IMG/VR virus record: IMGVR_UViG_3300033145_000210
Span: 1-47,180 of that record
DNA: 47,180 nt
DNA from: a virus
Strand: one strand, 5' to 3'
Positions within the stretch are counted from its first letter, which is position 1; every line of letters starts with the position of its first letter. Under the pieces are notes generated by a model, which had not been told where the DNA came from, searched no databases, and saw only the letters and a list, made by a program, of their open reading frames with translations. This document shows, piece after piece, positions 26,095 through 33,215 of this stretch. Made by a program: the position numbers and the translations under genes.

Positions 26095-26119
26095 GTTTAG
26101 GTCGTGCGCTTATTTATGG
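26095..26119 (-). repeat. Conserved intergenic linker, copy A
   Basis: Minus strand CCATAAATAAGCGCACGACC followed by TAAAC. It is almost identical (23 of 25 bases) to 26529-26553 and partly conserved at 26310-26335. It includes the last codons of the upstream gene plus the spacer before the next ribosome-binding site. Confidence 0.75.
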
Positions 26120-26298
26120 CTCAACCATTTATAGGAATCCGCCGTAGCTATATCCTGTTGATCTGCTGCGTACATGGTATCAAAACCGGTTGAATTGGGC
26201 ATATCATTTACGATGTACGAAAACGACCGCCTTGAAATCCATTGGCCCTTGAGATTTTGAAAAATACGACAGCGTTTTGAGGTTATTTTAGTAGCCAT
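26110..26298 (-). CDS. Hypothetical protein (62 aa)
   Basis: Basic, aromatic small protein (LKGQWISRRSFSYIVND). AGAGGAGCAACACGAC precedes the ATG, with the shared linker further upstream. No family assigned. Confidence 0.6.
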   Translation of the reverse strand: MATKITSKRCRIFQNLKGQWISRRSFSYIVNDMPNSTGFDTMYAADQQDIATADSYKWLSHK

Positions 26299-26330
26299 GT
26301 CGTGTTGCTCCTCTTGTTTAGGTCATGTAG

Positions 26331-26510
26331 TTAGAATTTAGCCCAAGCCGCACTTTCAATCTTTGCACTTTCAAGTGTGGTATAATGGAGCGTACAATCG
26401 CCCATAGCCCACAGTCCACGATTTGTCCGATGGGTTTGCACCCGATGGACAAACCAGCCGGGTTTATCTTTCTCTCTGTAAATGCGATATGTTCTTGTCA
26501 ATACTTTCAT
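26331..26510 (-). CDS. Hypothetical protein (59 aa)
   Basis: Starts MKVLTRTYRIYREKDKPGWF; basic and aromatic. AAAGGAGCGACACAAC lies before the ATG at 26510; a longer start at 26546 would cover that site. First gene after the candidate origin region. Confidence 0.6.
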   Translation of the reverse strand: MKVLTRTYRIYREKDKPGWFVHRVQTHRTNRGLWAMGDCTLHYTTLESAKIESAAWAKF

Positions 26511-26528
26511 GTTGTGTCGCTCCTTTCG

Positions 26529-26553
26529 TTTAGGTCGTGCGTTCATTTATGGT
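26529..26553 (-). repeat. Conserved intergenic linker, copy B
   Basis: CCATAAATGAACGCACGACC followed by TAAAC, the near-duplicate of the linker at 26095-26119, although here no gene lies upstream. This implies the linker moved as a unit with the downstream ribosome-binding site. Confidence 0.75.
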
Positions 26554-26555
26554 AT

Positions 26556-26583
26556 AGTATAGCAATATGTATGCCAACGTAAA
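26556..26583 (-). promoter_or_regulatory. Possible promoter for the 26510-19031 gene block
   Basis: TTTACG (26583-26578) and TATACT (26561-26556) with a 16-bp spacer on the minus strand, about 40 bases before the first gene of the block. Four of six -35 bases match consensus. The 16-bp spacing matches the clear promoters at 18994 and 34791. Confidence 0.4.
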
Positions 26584-26910
26584 CAATAACTATAAGTCAT
26601 TAGCATTGCTCTATTTGTGATTTACTTAGTCTTTTAAGCGAGTAGATACTTTGCCCAAATGGCATTACAAGATTGTAAAGTAGATGTTGTAAGTGCTTGC
26701 AGTTATTAGACTTGTAGGCTATTGAGTCTTGGTTGTCGCATTGTCATAATGGCAATTAAGTATAAGAGCATGAGACTAATAGACTTATAGTGTATGCTGG
26801 TTGATAATGATTGTCATTTGGGCATGGGTGAGAATGTCTCAGTTATGAGATAGTCTCAGTTATGAGATAGTCTCATAGTTGGTGGACTATAAGCATGCGT
26901 GGCTTGGCGG

Positions 26911-27000
26911 AATGCAGCGAGATCATGCGCTATTCGACAGGATGCAGCGAGATCATGCGCTATTCGACAGGATGCAGCGAGATCATGCGCTATTCGACAG
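26911..27000. repeat. Three 30-bp tandem repeats (iterons)
   Basis: The unit begins GATGCAGCGAGATCATGCGC and ends TATTCGACAG. Copies at 26911, 26941 and 26971 are identical except for the first base of copy 1. A fourth start (GATCATGG) follows at 27001. There are no unique spacers, so this is not CRISPR. Confidence 0.95.
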
Positions 27001-27140
27001 GATCATGGTGACTAGAGGCATACTCAACTCTTTTCCCTAATAGCTGACAGGCTCTCAGGACTGACGATCTCTCATAACTGAGACAGTCTCATTATCGACC
27101 GATCGATCAGGATTATCAATCTCATAGGCGCGTGGGCGAC

Positions 27141-27166
27141 GGGGGGCGACCCCCCGGCGGGGGGCC
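27141..27166. other. G6-C6-G6 alternative hairpin island
   Basis: GGGGGG-CGA-CCCCCC-GGC-GGGGGG: the central C-tract can pair with either flanking G-tract, giving two mutually exclusive hairpins. Lies between the iteron region and the zinc-finger gene at 27236. Confidence 0.6.
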
Positions 27167-27235
27167 TAAGAAGGAGAGGGAGGGGCGTGACACATGAGGC
27201 TCTTGTCCTATTTACTATTTATGTCCTACGTCGTA

Positions 27236-27466
27236 TTACTCTTTCTCTTTTCTATGACGCATCTCGTGAGCCTTAATATACCGCTTCGGAACTTTCTTCT
27301 TACAAATTGAACACACCTCCTTTTTCATATCCTCACTTTCATTCTCCTCGAAGCACTCTTCGCATAAGTAACCCTGCCAAAGAACCTTCTCTCCCTCGTA
27401 GGAAGCTATCTCGTAGCAAAGGTCTCTTATGACATCCCGACAAACTACACACACCCTATCACCCAT
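27236..27466 (-). CDS. Zinc-finger protein with three CxxC knuckles (76 aa)
   Basis: VCVVCRDVI, YLCEECFEEN and VCSICKKKVP, followed by AHEMRHRKEKE: the last Cys pair plus two His could form a C2H2-like finger, the first two a ribbon. ATG at 27466 follows AAAAGGAGACAAAAGTG; GTG at 27469 is also possible. Probably nucleic-acid binding. Confidence 0.65.
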   Translation of the reverse strand: MGDRVCVVCRDVIRDLCYEIASYEGEKVLWQGYLCEECFEENESEDMKKEVCSICKKKVPKRYIKAHEMRHRKEKE

Positions 27467-27516
27467 CACTTTTGTCTCCTTTTCCATAGTTTACCAAAAC
27501 CCCGACGAATAGGATG

Positions 27517-27657
27517 TCACCCTACTGGATAGTCTCCCTGGGGTCTCGGTGGCTTATGAGGACCAGAGTCGACGCCCTCGTCTCCTTTCTCACTCGCTAT
27601 ATCCACTCCATAACAGTCCTCACATAAGTAATGCCGCCAAATAAGTTCTCCCTCTAT
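27517..27657 (-). pseudogene. Truncated paralogue of the adjacent zinc-finger gene
   Basis: An open frame without a usable start encodes IEGELIWRHYLCEDCYGVDI and a polar tail. It aligns with EGEKVLWQGYLCEECFEEN of the gene at 27236-27466, but lacks the first Cys pair and the C-terminal finger. Best explained as the remnant of a tandem duplication. Confidence 0.55.
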
Positions 27658-28193
27658 TTATCTCCCCCATAAGGCTTCACAAACGTCCTGGCTTCCTCAT
27701 AGGCTTCCCGGAGCCTGTCTGCCCGGAACTCATACTCCGCTCCGTACTGCTCGATCTGTTCGACAAGCCTCTTGAGTATAATCGCAGCAGCCCATTCTCT
27801 TGTTGTTTGCTTAACCCACGCCCCCTTCCCGCGTTGCCTCCCGGACTCATAAATCCACCGCCATCGATTTTGTCCAAGTAGAGGATAGACTTGTTGAAAT
27901 ACTGGATGAGCCTCTTCATCTTTTTTCCTCAACTCCTCTTGTCTCTTATCTCCTCTCACATAAGAGAGTATGTAATGAAGTGAAGGTGCTCTCGGCCCAT
28001 CTCCGACAGGATGAAGCGCATCAGAGATTTCTTGCGTAAGCTTCTGAACCCGCAGAAGAGTTTGAAATCTCTCTTCAACTACCCGCTCCAAATCCGCGAT
28101 GGCCTTCAGCCAATTAGTCGCCCAATCCAAAGAACCAGTATTCCTACGAAACAAACGCAAAAAAGCCTTCAAATCCTGCAAATGGTCACTCAT
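27654..28193 (-). CDS. Hypothetical helical protein (179 aa)
   Basis: Highly helical and charged, with a Trp/Arg-rich middle (LLGQNRWRWIYESGRQRGKG) and a probable coiled coil near the C terminus (FRADRLREAYEEARTF). ATG at 28193 overlaps the stop of the RuvC-like gene (ATGA), so it is probably co-translated with the resolvase. No family recognised. Confidence 0.7.
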   Translation of the reverse strand: MSDHLQDLKAFLRLFRRNTGSLDWATNWLKAIADLERVVEERFQTLLRVQKLTQEISDALHPVGDGPRAPSLHYILSYVRGDKRQEELRKKDEEAHPVFQQVYPLLGQNRWRWIYESGRQRGKGAWVKQTTREWAAAIILKRLVEQIEQYGAEYEFRADRLREAYEEARTFVKPYGGDK

Positions 28194-28714
28194 TCCAACA
28201 TTCCCCTTTCGCTTTGTGCTCCCGTCCAAGTAACCGCCACGGCTAATGCCGCCCAAAGATCATCCTTGAAGCCGTAGAGGGGCCCAGGCTGCTGCTTTGT
28301 TCCTATTCCTGGTGTCTTCCCCCCTCCTGTCTGTGGAAATCGTTCTATGAGCGCCGCACGAATGTTCTTATCCTTCGCTCTAGTATTCCCACACAAGCAC
28401 ATTTTGACATCCTTGCGATCGACCTTACACCAATCACAACCCCAAGCCTGAACAAATCGTCCGATCCAACAAACTGTAGTGACCAATTGGCTCGTAAGCA
28501 TTTGACCACGAGGCTCGGGATACTCGATCACAAGTCTCTGAACTTCTTGCCCGCTGGTTTGAAATGTAGGACTTCGAGTTTCAGTAGAAAAGAAGATTAA
28601 AAGTGTCTCATTACCCACCCGCCCTTTACCAAGTATCACATCTTGTATTGTGTCGTATGCCACATATGCGCTCCGCTCTGATCCGGGATCGATTGCTAAT
28701 ATGTTCACTTTCAT
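28190..28714 (-). CDS. RuvC-like Holliday junction resolvase (174 aa)
   Basis: RNase H-fold nuclease: Asp9 in ILAIDPGSERSAYVAYD, Glu64 in LVIEYPEPRG, and a C-terminal acidic pair in GFKDDLWAALAVA (about residues 151-152). These fit the RuvC catalytic set, although the usual HDxxDA reads KDDLWAA. It should resolve branched DNA before packaging. ATG at 28714 follows AAAGGAGA. A GC-rich competing-hairpin leader lies upstream. Confidence 0.82.
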   Translation of the reverse strand: MKVNILAIDPGSERSAYVAYDTIQDVILGKGRVGNETLLIFFSTETRSPTFQTSGQEVQRLVIEYPEPRGQMLTSQLVTTVCWIGRFVQAWGCDWCKVDRKDVKMCLCGNTRAKDKNIRAALIERFPQTGGGKTPGIGTKQQPGPLYGFKDDLWAALAVAVTWTGAQSERGMLE

Positions 28715-29139
28715 TCTCCTTTCGCCGCCCCTCCCATAGACAAGTGGGGGTGTGGCGGCTCCACAGAGCCACCCCCCTCTTGGGGGGGGGTGGACAGGCA
28801 CCACAGGTCGTTACTCCTGCTGCGCCAACACTTTATGAGATAGTTACCCAACCAACTATTTCTACTTTCCTGTAATTGGTAAGTTGTTGTGTCCCAACGA
28901 GATAAGCCAGAAGACGTTTTCCGGGGCGAAATCTCGAAATAGTTATAAGTCCTTACTCCCCTATAAGATAAGAATGAAAGTAGGTCTCGAAAAGGCCCTT
29001 TCTGGCTTATCTTTTCCGTAGGACAACAGAACATCTTATCTTTCAGGCACTTAGCGATTTGCATTTTCGACTTACAAAGACGAAAAAAGACGTTCCCAAG
29101 TGAGGGTAACTTTCGCACGGTAACTATCTTATAAGTCAT
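28711..29139 (-). other. Doubtful open frame upstream of the resolvase
   Basis: Open for 142 codons from an ATG with a weak Shine-Dalgarno, ending at ATGA over the resolvase start. The peptide has noncoding-like composition and its last 25 residues translate the G/C hairpins. An inverted repeat of 13 bp (28900-28912 with 29000-29012) lies within it. More likely a leader region than a gene. Confidence 0.3.
28746..28790 (-). other. GC-rich competing hairpins before the resolvase gene
   Basis: On the minus strand a C9 tract, AAGA, then G6 can form one hairpin. The same G6 followed by TGGC can instead pair with GCCACACCCCC further downstream. The two folds exclude each other, as in an attenuator. 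They end about 30 bases before the resolvase ribosome-binding site. Confidence 0.5.
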
Positions 29140-29434
29140 TGTGCCCTGTACCTTTAGCGATTTGACCTTCTCCAAATATACTTGTAACTTTTTGGTAGGA
29201 CATTATAAACTCCTGCGCCCCAAGCACTTAGCGACGTATCCTTTTGACTTAACCCTCTAGTTGGATTGTAGGGGGTCTTAGCCCGATTACGTTGTATGAC
29301 ATACATTCTTCACAAAAGCGTACTTAACGCTTTTCTACTAAAGGACTTAACTGCTCTCAAATCTATTGACGTTTGGTGATTAATATACATTAGCTCAACA
29401 TGAATATTAGCTCTTCAGCTTCAATGTATGACAT
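29129..29434 (-). other. Intergenic stretch with duplicated start signals and micro-frames
   Basis: The sequence GGAGTTTATAATGTC occurs at 29446-29430 and 29215-29199, each followed by a TAC codon. The frames give MSYIEAEELIFMLS (14 aa, 29434-29390) and MSYQKVTSIFGEGQIAKGTG plus four residues (29203-29129). Direct repeats GCACTTAGCGA (29047 and 29224) and TTAGCGATTTG (29051 and 29154) lie nearby. It looks like remnants of duplicated small genes; no firm gene. Confidence 0.4.
29314..29334. terminator. Bidirectional terminator-like hairpin
   Basis: Perfect 8-bp arms AAAAGCGT / ACGCTTTT with a 5-base loop. The A-rich and T-rich ends give a short U-run in both directions. Low GC content makes it a modest terminator at best. 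Confidence 0.45.
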
Positions 29435-29488
29435 TATAAACTCCTCCACGACGTGTGCCTTTTCAGATAACGTATATGCCGACAAAGA

Positions 29489-29833
29489 TCACAGCAGTCG
29501 TCGCTGTTCTTCGAGTTGCGAATAGCTTTTGATGTTCGTGCTTCGTAATGCCCACAATCGCAGCGTACTACCCCATCGCGTCTTCCCTTTTCCATTTCTC
29601 TTACCCCTCTCATTCCTCGCTTCTGCCAACACGCCGATCACAACAAGACTCTCTTGTCGCCTTCCGATAAGGTTAGGCATATTCTTTTTCCTAGGAAGTG
29701 TACTGAGTAGTGGACAAATTTCCCAATGTCCCCGAGTAGTCTTTTTATCCGGCGCGTACTGAAATCCGGGAGACATCACTTGTTTAGCAGTTCTATCGAT
29801 CGGGAGCGATGTCAGAACTTTATCTATATCCAT
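29489..29833 (-). CDS. Zinc-ribbon protein, apparently frameshifted (114 aa as read)
   Basis: ATG at 29833 follows GGAAGCAGGAG. As read, the protein ends at 29489 with a non-sensible basic tail. Removing one G from the GGGG run at 29571-29574 restores TRWVVRCDCGHYEARTSKAI, then DDCCDLCRHIRYLKR, with the four cysteines of a zinc ribbon, and extends the gene to TAA at 29434 (132 aa). Either a sequencing error in the homopolymer or a true mutation. Small phage zinc-ribbon family; function unknown. Confidence 0.65.
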   Translation of the reverse strand: MDIDKVLTSLPIDRTAKQVMSPGFQYAPDKKTTRGHWEICPLLSTLPRKKNMPNLIGRRQESLVVIGVLAEARNERGKRNGKGKTRWGSTLRLWALRSTNIKSYSQLEEQRRLL

Positions 29834-30152
29834 CTCCTGCTTCCTTCTCAATCGCAGTGGTGAGTTTATAATCACAGATAGTATCTTGCTGAGATGAGTG
29901 TCCTTTTTCTATCCACTCCTCCTTTGTAAAGTCTTCTCTATCCTCTCGATTTATCTCAGCGTTGCCGGCGATCACTTTTGCATATCCTACCAAGCCTTCA
30001 AAATCTTCTGGCCAACCCTCCATTGATTCTTGTCTGTGTAGTTGGATTTGAGCTTCAGCACCATCTTTTGCCTCAGCTTCCATTGTGACAAGATAGGCTT
30101 CAAAATAGTTAGGATTTGATGTTGTGGGGTCAAATACTATCCATTTCATCAT
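29820..30152 (-). CDS. Hypothetical acidic protein (110 aa)
   Basis: Begins with strands (WIVFDPTTSNPNYFEAYLVT) followed by an acidic helical part (EINREDREDFTKEEW). The start ATGATG overlaps the preceding stop. No family assigned. Confidence 0.65.
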   Translation of the reverse strand: MMKWIVFDPTTSNPNYFEAYLVTMEAEAKDGAEAQIQLHRQESMEGWPEDFEGLVGYAKVIAGNAEINREDREDFTKEEWIEKGHSSQQDTICDYKLTTAIEKEAGDGYR

Positions 30153-30352
30153 CCTTCCCCTTTCTCCGCGAAGCTACCACACTGTAATGACACAGCTACA
30201 TACATCGCTACCCTAATATTGCTCCAGCCGCTTTCTTCATGGTTGACCATAAATTCAGCATACTTATGCCTTATCGGTGTGAGTCTTTCGCTGATGAAGG
30301 CTAAATGCTCACACACCTTGCCGTGGATACATTTTTCACATTTAATCAGCAT
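30149..30352 (-). CDS. Small Cys/His protein (67 aa)
   Basis: MLIKCEKCIHGKVCEHLAFI carries three Cys and two His near the N terminus, a probable metal site. The start at 30352 has AAGGGAAGG immediately upstream. Overlaps the next gene by four bases. Confidence 0.6.
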   Translation of the reverse strand: MLIKCEKCIHGKVCEHLAFISERLTPIRHKYAEFMVNHEESGWSNIRVAMYVAVSLQCGSFAEKGEG

Positions 30353-30365
30353 CCTTCCCTTTTTC

Positions 30366-30476
30366 TTATTGAAGTGCTTTGGCAATCTCCCATAAAGGAA
30401 TGCTAATATCCACTAAAATTCCCGCCATGAAAAATAAGGCCGCAGCAATGGAAAATAAAGATATAGTAACACGCAT
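30366..30476 (-). CDS. Membrane micro-protein (36 aa)
   Basis: ISLFSIAAALFFMAGILVDI is a single transmembrane helix taking up most of the peptide. AAGGAG lies before the ATG, which overlaps the upstream stop (TAATG). Hydrophobic micro-proteins of this kind often disturb host membranes or regulate membrane enzymes; no function assigned. Confidence 0.6.
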   Translation of the reverse strand: MRVTISLFSIAAALFFMAGILVDISIPLWEIAKALQ

Positions 30477-30697
30477 TACTCTCCTTCTTTCGTCTCTGTG
30501 AAGATGGCAGCATGGATTGGGCAATCTGGATTTGGGGCAGCCATAAAGTTATGTACAGGACATTCATTGCTTACGTGGTAAATGCCTGACCTGCCATCCC
30601 AATTATCAGGTGGTGGATTCTGACAGTCACATACTTTTGTGCAGGTACACAACCACCACTCTTTGATCGTCTGCCAAAATTTAATTATCGTTTTCAT
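30476..30697 (-). CDS. Cys-rich small protein (73 aa)
   Basis: WWLCTCTKVCDCQNPPPDNW, then ECPVHNF and DCPIHAA: six Cys and two CPxH motifs, suggesting two metal sites. The start overlaps the end of the upstream micro-gene. No family recognised. Confidence 0.6.
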   Translation of the reverse strand: MKTIIKFWQTIKEWWLCTCTKVCDCQNPPPDNWDGRSGIYHVSNECPVHNFMAAPNPDCPIHAAIFTETKEGE

Positions 30698-30842
30698 CTT
30701 CTGCTCCTTTCATTTCCTCGAAGTCAGCGGCAGCGTTGTATGCCTCCTCCATACTATCTTCAATAAAGACACATAGAGGTTTCCCAAACAACATAATTTG
30801 GATTGCGTGTTTTCCGTCGTGTTGCCTACAGAATCTTCGCAC
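30681..30842 (-). CDS. Small hypothetical protein with GTG start (53 aa)
   Basis: GTG three bases after the previous stop, with GGGGA upstream; frame ends at TAA 30681 within the next gene. Contains IQIMLFGKPLCVFIEDSMEE and an acidic tail. ATG at codon 17 is an alternative start. Supported only by tight packing between genes. Confidence 0.45.
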   Translation of the reverse strand: MRRFCRQHDGKHAIQIMLFGKPLCVFIEDSMEEAYNAAADFEEMKGAEDENDN

Positions 30843-30845
30843 TCT

Positions 30846-31160
30846 TTAATCGTCCCCATCTTCTGCTCCCTTCTCAAGCGCGGCGTGGAGGATACTATCC
30901 ACTTTTCTTATAGTTTCTTTTACACCTTGATAATATCGCGTTGAGGCGTCCATATTTAAGATACTACGCAATGTTCCAATGGTCGCTGACATCGCTCCCT
31001 TCAACCTCTCACATCCCTCACAGATCAGTGGACTGTGTATTGGACAAGGCATTCCGTCTTTACAATCGCGCATTAGATTGGCGGCTATATTGTAGCTCTC
31101 TAATTCTCCAATGCGCTTCTTGAGCGCAGCGATCTCATTATACTTATCATGAAGTGTCAT
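30846..31160 (-). CDS. Coiled-coil protein with Cys cluster (104 aa)
   Basis: N-terminal coiled coil (EIAALKKRIGELESY), then DCKDGMPCPIHSPLICEGCE, a likely metal-binding loop, then helices. The ATG at 31160 overlaps the primase stop (ATGA), so the two may be co-translated and could work together. Confidence 0.65.
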   Translation of the reverse strand: MTLHDKYNEIAALKKRIGELESYNIAANLMRDCKDGMPCPIHSPLICEGCERLKGAMSATIGTLRSILNMDASTRYYQGVKETIRKVDSILHAALEKGAEDGDD

Positions 31161-33202
31161 TTTTTCCTCATCCCCCTTGTCTTCATCGGTTGCAATTCCC
31201 ATGGCCCCATGAACTCATCGGCTATTACTGGTGGATCGTCCACACTCCCGAGCATATCGTCTACAGACCATTCTCGACACAGGACAAAATGTCGTGTTCT
31301 CTTACTCTCGTCGAGTTGGTATGTGAACGCAACTTGCTCATTCATGACCTTGCCTGTTTTGAGCAGAGCTATAATCCATCTTCGTCCTTTGTCTGCGGAT
31401 GAATAGCGCCGAAACAAGTGAGCGTAGCGTGGGTCGGTTGTGACTTGGATATGTACGTCATTAACACTCATGCACTCTCCGGGTTTCAGTAGTGTAGTTA
31501 GTGCGCTGGTAAGGTCTTGAATCGTGCTTTCGTGCATTTCCAATTTCTTCTGCTCTGCCATTGACGCCATAGGGACGCGCTGAAGAGTTCCTACGAAGTC
31601 GCCGTTAGCCAATTCGACATTGACCTTTTGAAACCAGTCTGCGCGTATCGCTGGTGGTTGGAGATTTGCCTTCGCGTTATCTAATCGGATGTACCATCGT
31701 CTCCGCGCCTCTGCAACTCCAAAGCTTTCTGCTTCTTCTTCTGTCATGGTACTGATGATATGAGCTACACGAGCGGCGTAGACTAAGGCAGATGCGCCTC
31801 GGGCGATGTCCATGTCTGCATCAGAACTTGTCGTATCCGCTCGTGGTCCCACTTTCCTGCTATGGTGAACCAGACCCACAGCGCAATTAGCTCTTTCAGC
31901 GATTTGTTGGAAGGCCCAAACGACTTTATCGATCGCCATATTATCATTCTCGGATACTTCATGTGTTCTTACAAAGGGATCGGCGATAATTAGTCTGATC
32001 CGATGATTTCGAATATAATTGATTGTAGTGTCAATCGCTTTTTGGTTTACCAGCAATCCATCTCTACTTCCTTTGACTAGGATAAAAGGATTGTCGCGTC
32101 CTGATGTGATATGGACTTTAGCCATATTATTGAGTGGAATTTCATAGTGCATGCTGAGCGCGATGATCCTTCTCTTCAGTTCATCTATTGGGTCTTCTGT
32201 GTTGTATATCCATACAGCGCCCTGGCTGGCTACCGGGAAGCCCGTAAGCTCTTCTCCGGTAGCCACTGCCACGGCGTCGAGCATAGTAAGTATGCTCTTC
32301 CCAACCCCGCCAGGGGAAATGATAACTGAAATAAATCCACCGATGTACCTATTCCTCATTATCCAATCTCGCTTGACGACCGTGAGGGGATCGATTGAGT
32401 CTGCTGTAAGTGCGAGAGAAGTGGGTTCCGGTACATCGGCGAAATCTGCTGCGGCTTTTGCGTCTCGGGGTTCGTAGCGACTGATCGACTTAGCGATTTT
32501 GATTACCTCGCTATCGGCTAATGGTTCTTCAAACTGATGTTCATTCACGGCGATCAATGCGGCGGATATAGCCTCGAAGCCCATATTGCGACTTCGCATC
32601 GTTCCCGCAAGACTGGTAAGAGTGACATTTCTTTTGCCTTCGAGAACTGGCTCGTTGCTAATCGGTGCGGCGGGCTCGGGGCTTTGTGCTAATAGTCCAG
32701 TGAGCCAGGGAGGAAGGGGAGCAACGTCATGAGTTTTGCTGATTGTGTACGCTCGATCGTCTATTCGACTTCCCGGAGCGACCACATAGCCGCCTGTTCC
32801 CCGAGTATCCAGACTTGTGCCGAGAAGTCCTGCTGTATTCCTACCCTCTCCAGCGAAGTATATATGGTAGCCGCCTGTAGGGGTTTCGACTATGAGGGTG
32901 TTAGGAAGTTCAACATTATGCTTATGGAGCAGCGCCTTGAAGGTTGCTGTGCCAGTCTTTTTATCCTTGTTGTCCACGTCGACTACAAGCAGATCGGACC
33001 CGCCGCAATAGCAGCCCCAATTATGATCGGGGTTGGCAGTACCAAAATCTCTTATGCGCTGTTCTGTCGCGTTTTCCGCCCATTGCTGCCAGCCGGAAAA
33101 CGCGGGTACTTTTGCATTTGAAGTGAGCGGGAATACCTTATAGCCACGCGCCACAAGCCATAACGCTCCGTCCACCGGAACTCGAAATTCAATTGGAGGC
33201 AT
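31157..33202 (-). CDS. Bifunctional primase-polymerase / RepA-like helicase (681 aa)
   Basis: N-terminal prim-pol domain: metal ligands in LLVVDVDNKD (Asp75, Asp77) and His113 in GGYHIYF. C-terminal RecA/RepA-like AAA domain: Walker A ISPGGVGKS (GGVGKS at 298-303) and Walker B RLIIADPF (Asp408). The combination supplies primers and unwinds DNA at the fork, replacing separate primase and helicase. It is on the strand opposite to the DNA polymerase operon. The C-terminal 100 residues look like a winged-helix region. Confidence 0.88.
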   Translation of the reverse strand: MPPIEFRVPVDGALWLVARGYKVFPLTSNAKVPAFSGWQQWAENATEQRIRDFGTANPDHNWGCYCGGSDLLVVDVDNKDKKTGTATFKALLHKHNVELPNTLIVETPTGGYHIYFAGEGRNTAGLLGTSLDTRGTGGYVVAPGSRIDDRAYTISKTHDVAPLPPWLTGLLAQSPEPAAPISNEPVLEGKRNVTLTSLAGTMRSRNMGFEAISAALIAVNEHQFEEPLADSEVIKIAKSISRYEPRDAKAAADFADVPEPTSLALTADSIDPLTVVKRDWIMRNRYIGGFISVIISPGGVGKSILTMLDAVAVATGEELTGFPVASQGAVWIYNTEDPIDELKRRIIALSMHYEIPLNNMAKVHITSGRDNPFILVKGSRDGLLVNQKAIDTTINYIRNHRIRLIIADPFVRTHEVSENDNMAIDKVVWAFQQIAERANCAVGLVHHSRKVGPRADTTSSDADMDIARGASALVYAARVAHIISTMTEEEAESFGVAEARRRWYIRLDNAKANLQPPAIRADWFQKVNVELANGDFVGTLQRVPMASMAEQKKLEMHESTIQDLTSALTTLLKPGECMSVNDVHIQVTTDPRYAHLFRRYSSADKGRRWIIALLKTGKVMNEQVAFTYQLDESKRTRHFVLCREWSVDDMLGSVDDPPVIADEFMGPWELQPMKTRGMRKK

Positions 33203-33215
33203 TCGGGATAACCCT

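Larger units (their letters stand above)
26583..27235. other. Non-coding candidate replication origin
   Basis: About 650 bp without a supportable gene. From left to right: an AT-rich part with an imperfect inverted repeat (26653-26664 with 26812-26823); two copies of a 17-bp repeat containing TCTCAGTTATGAGA (26837-26870); three 30-bp tandem repeats (26911-27000); an inverted copy TCTCATAACTGAGA (27070-27083); GATCGATC; and a G-rich hairpin island (27141-27166). Iterons flanked by inverted repeats in a gene-free gap are typical of replication origins. No clear DnaA box was seen. Confidence 0.6.

Noticed and set aside
26911-27000. CRISPR array
   Set aside because: The 30-bp repeats are directly adjacent with no unique spacers, and no cas genes are present.
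28711-29175. 154-codon minus-strand frame upstream of the resolvase as a true gene
   Set aside because: Weak ribosome-binding site, low-quality composition, and its last part only translates G/C hairpins. Listed at low confidence as a doubtful frame.
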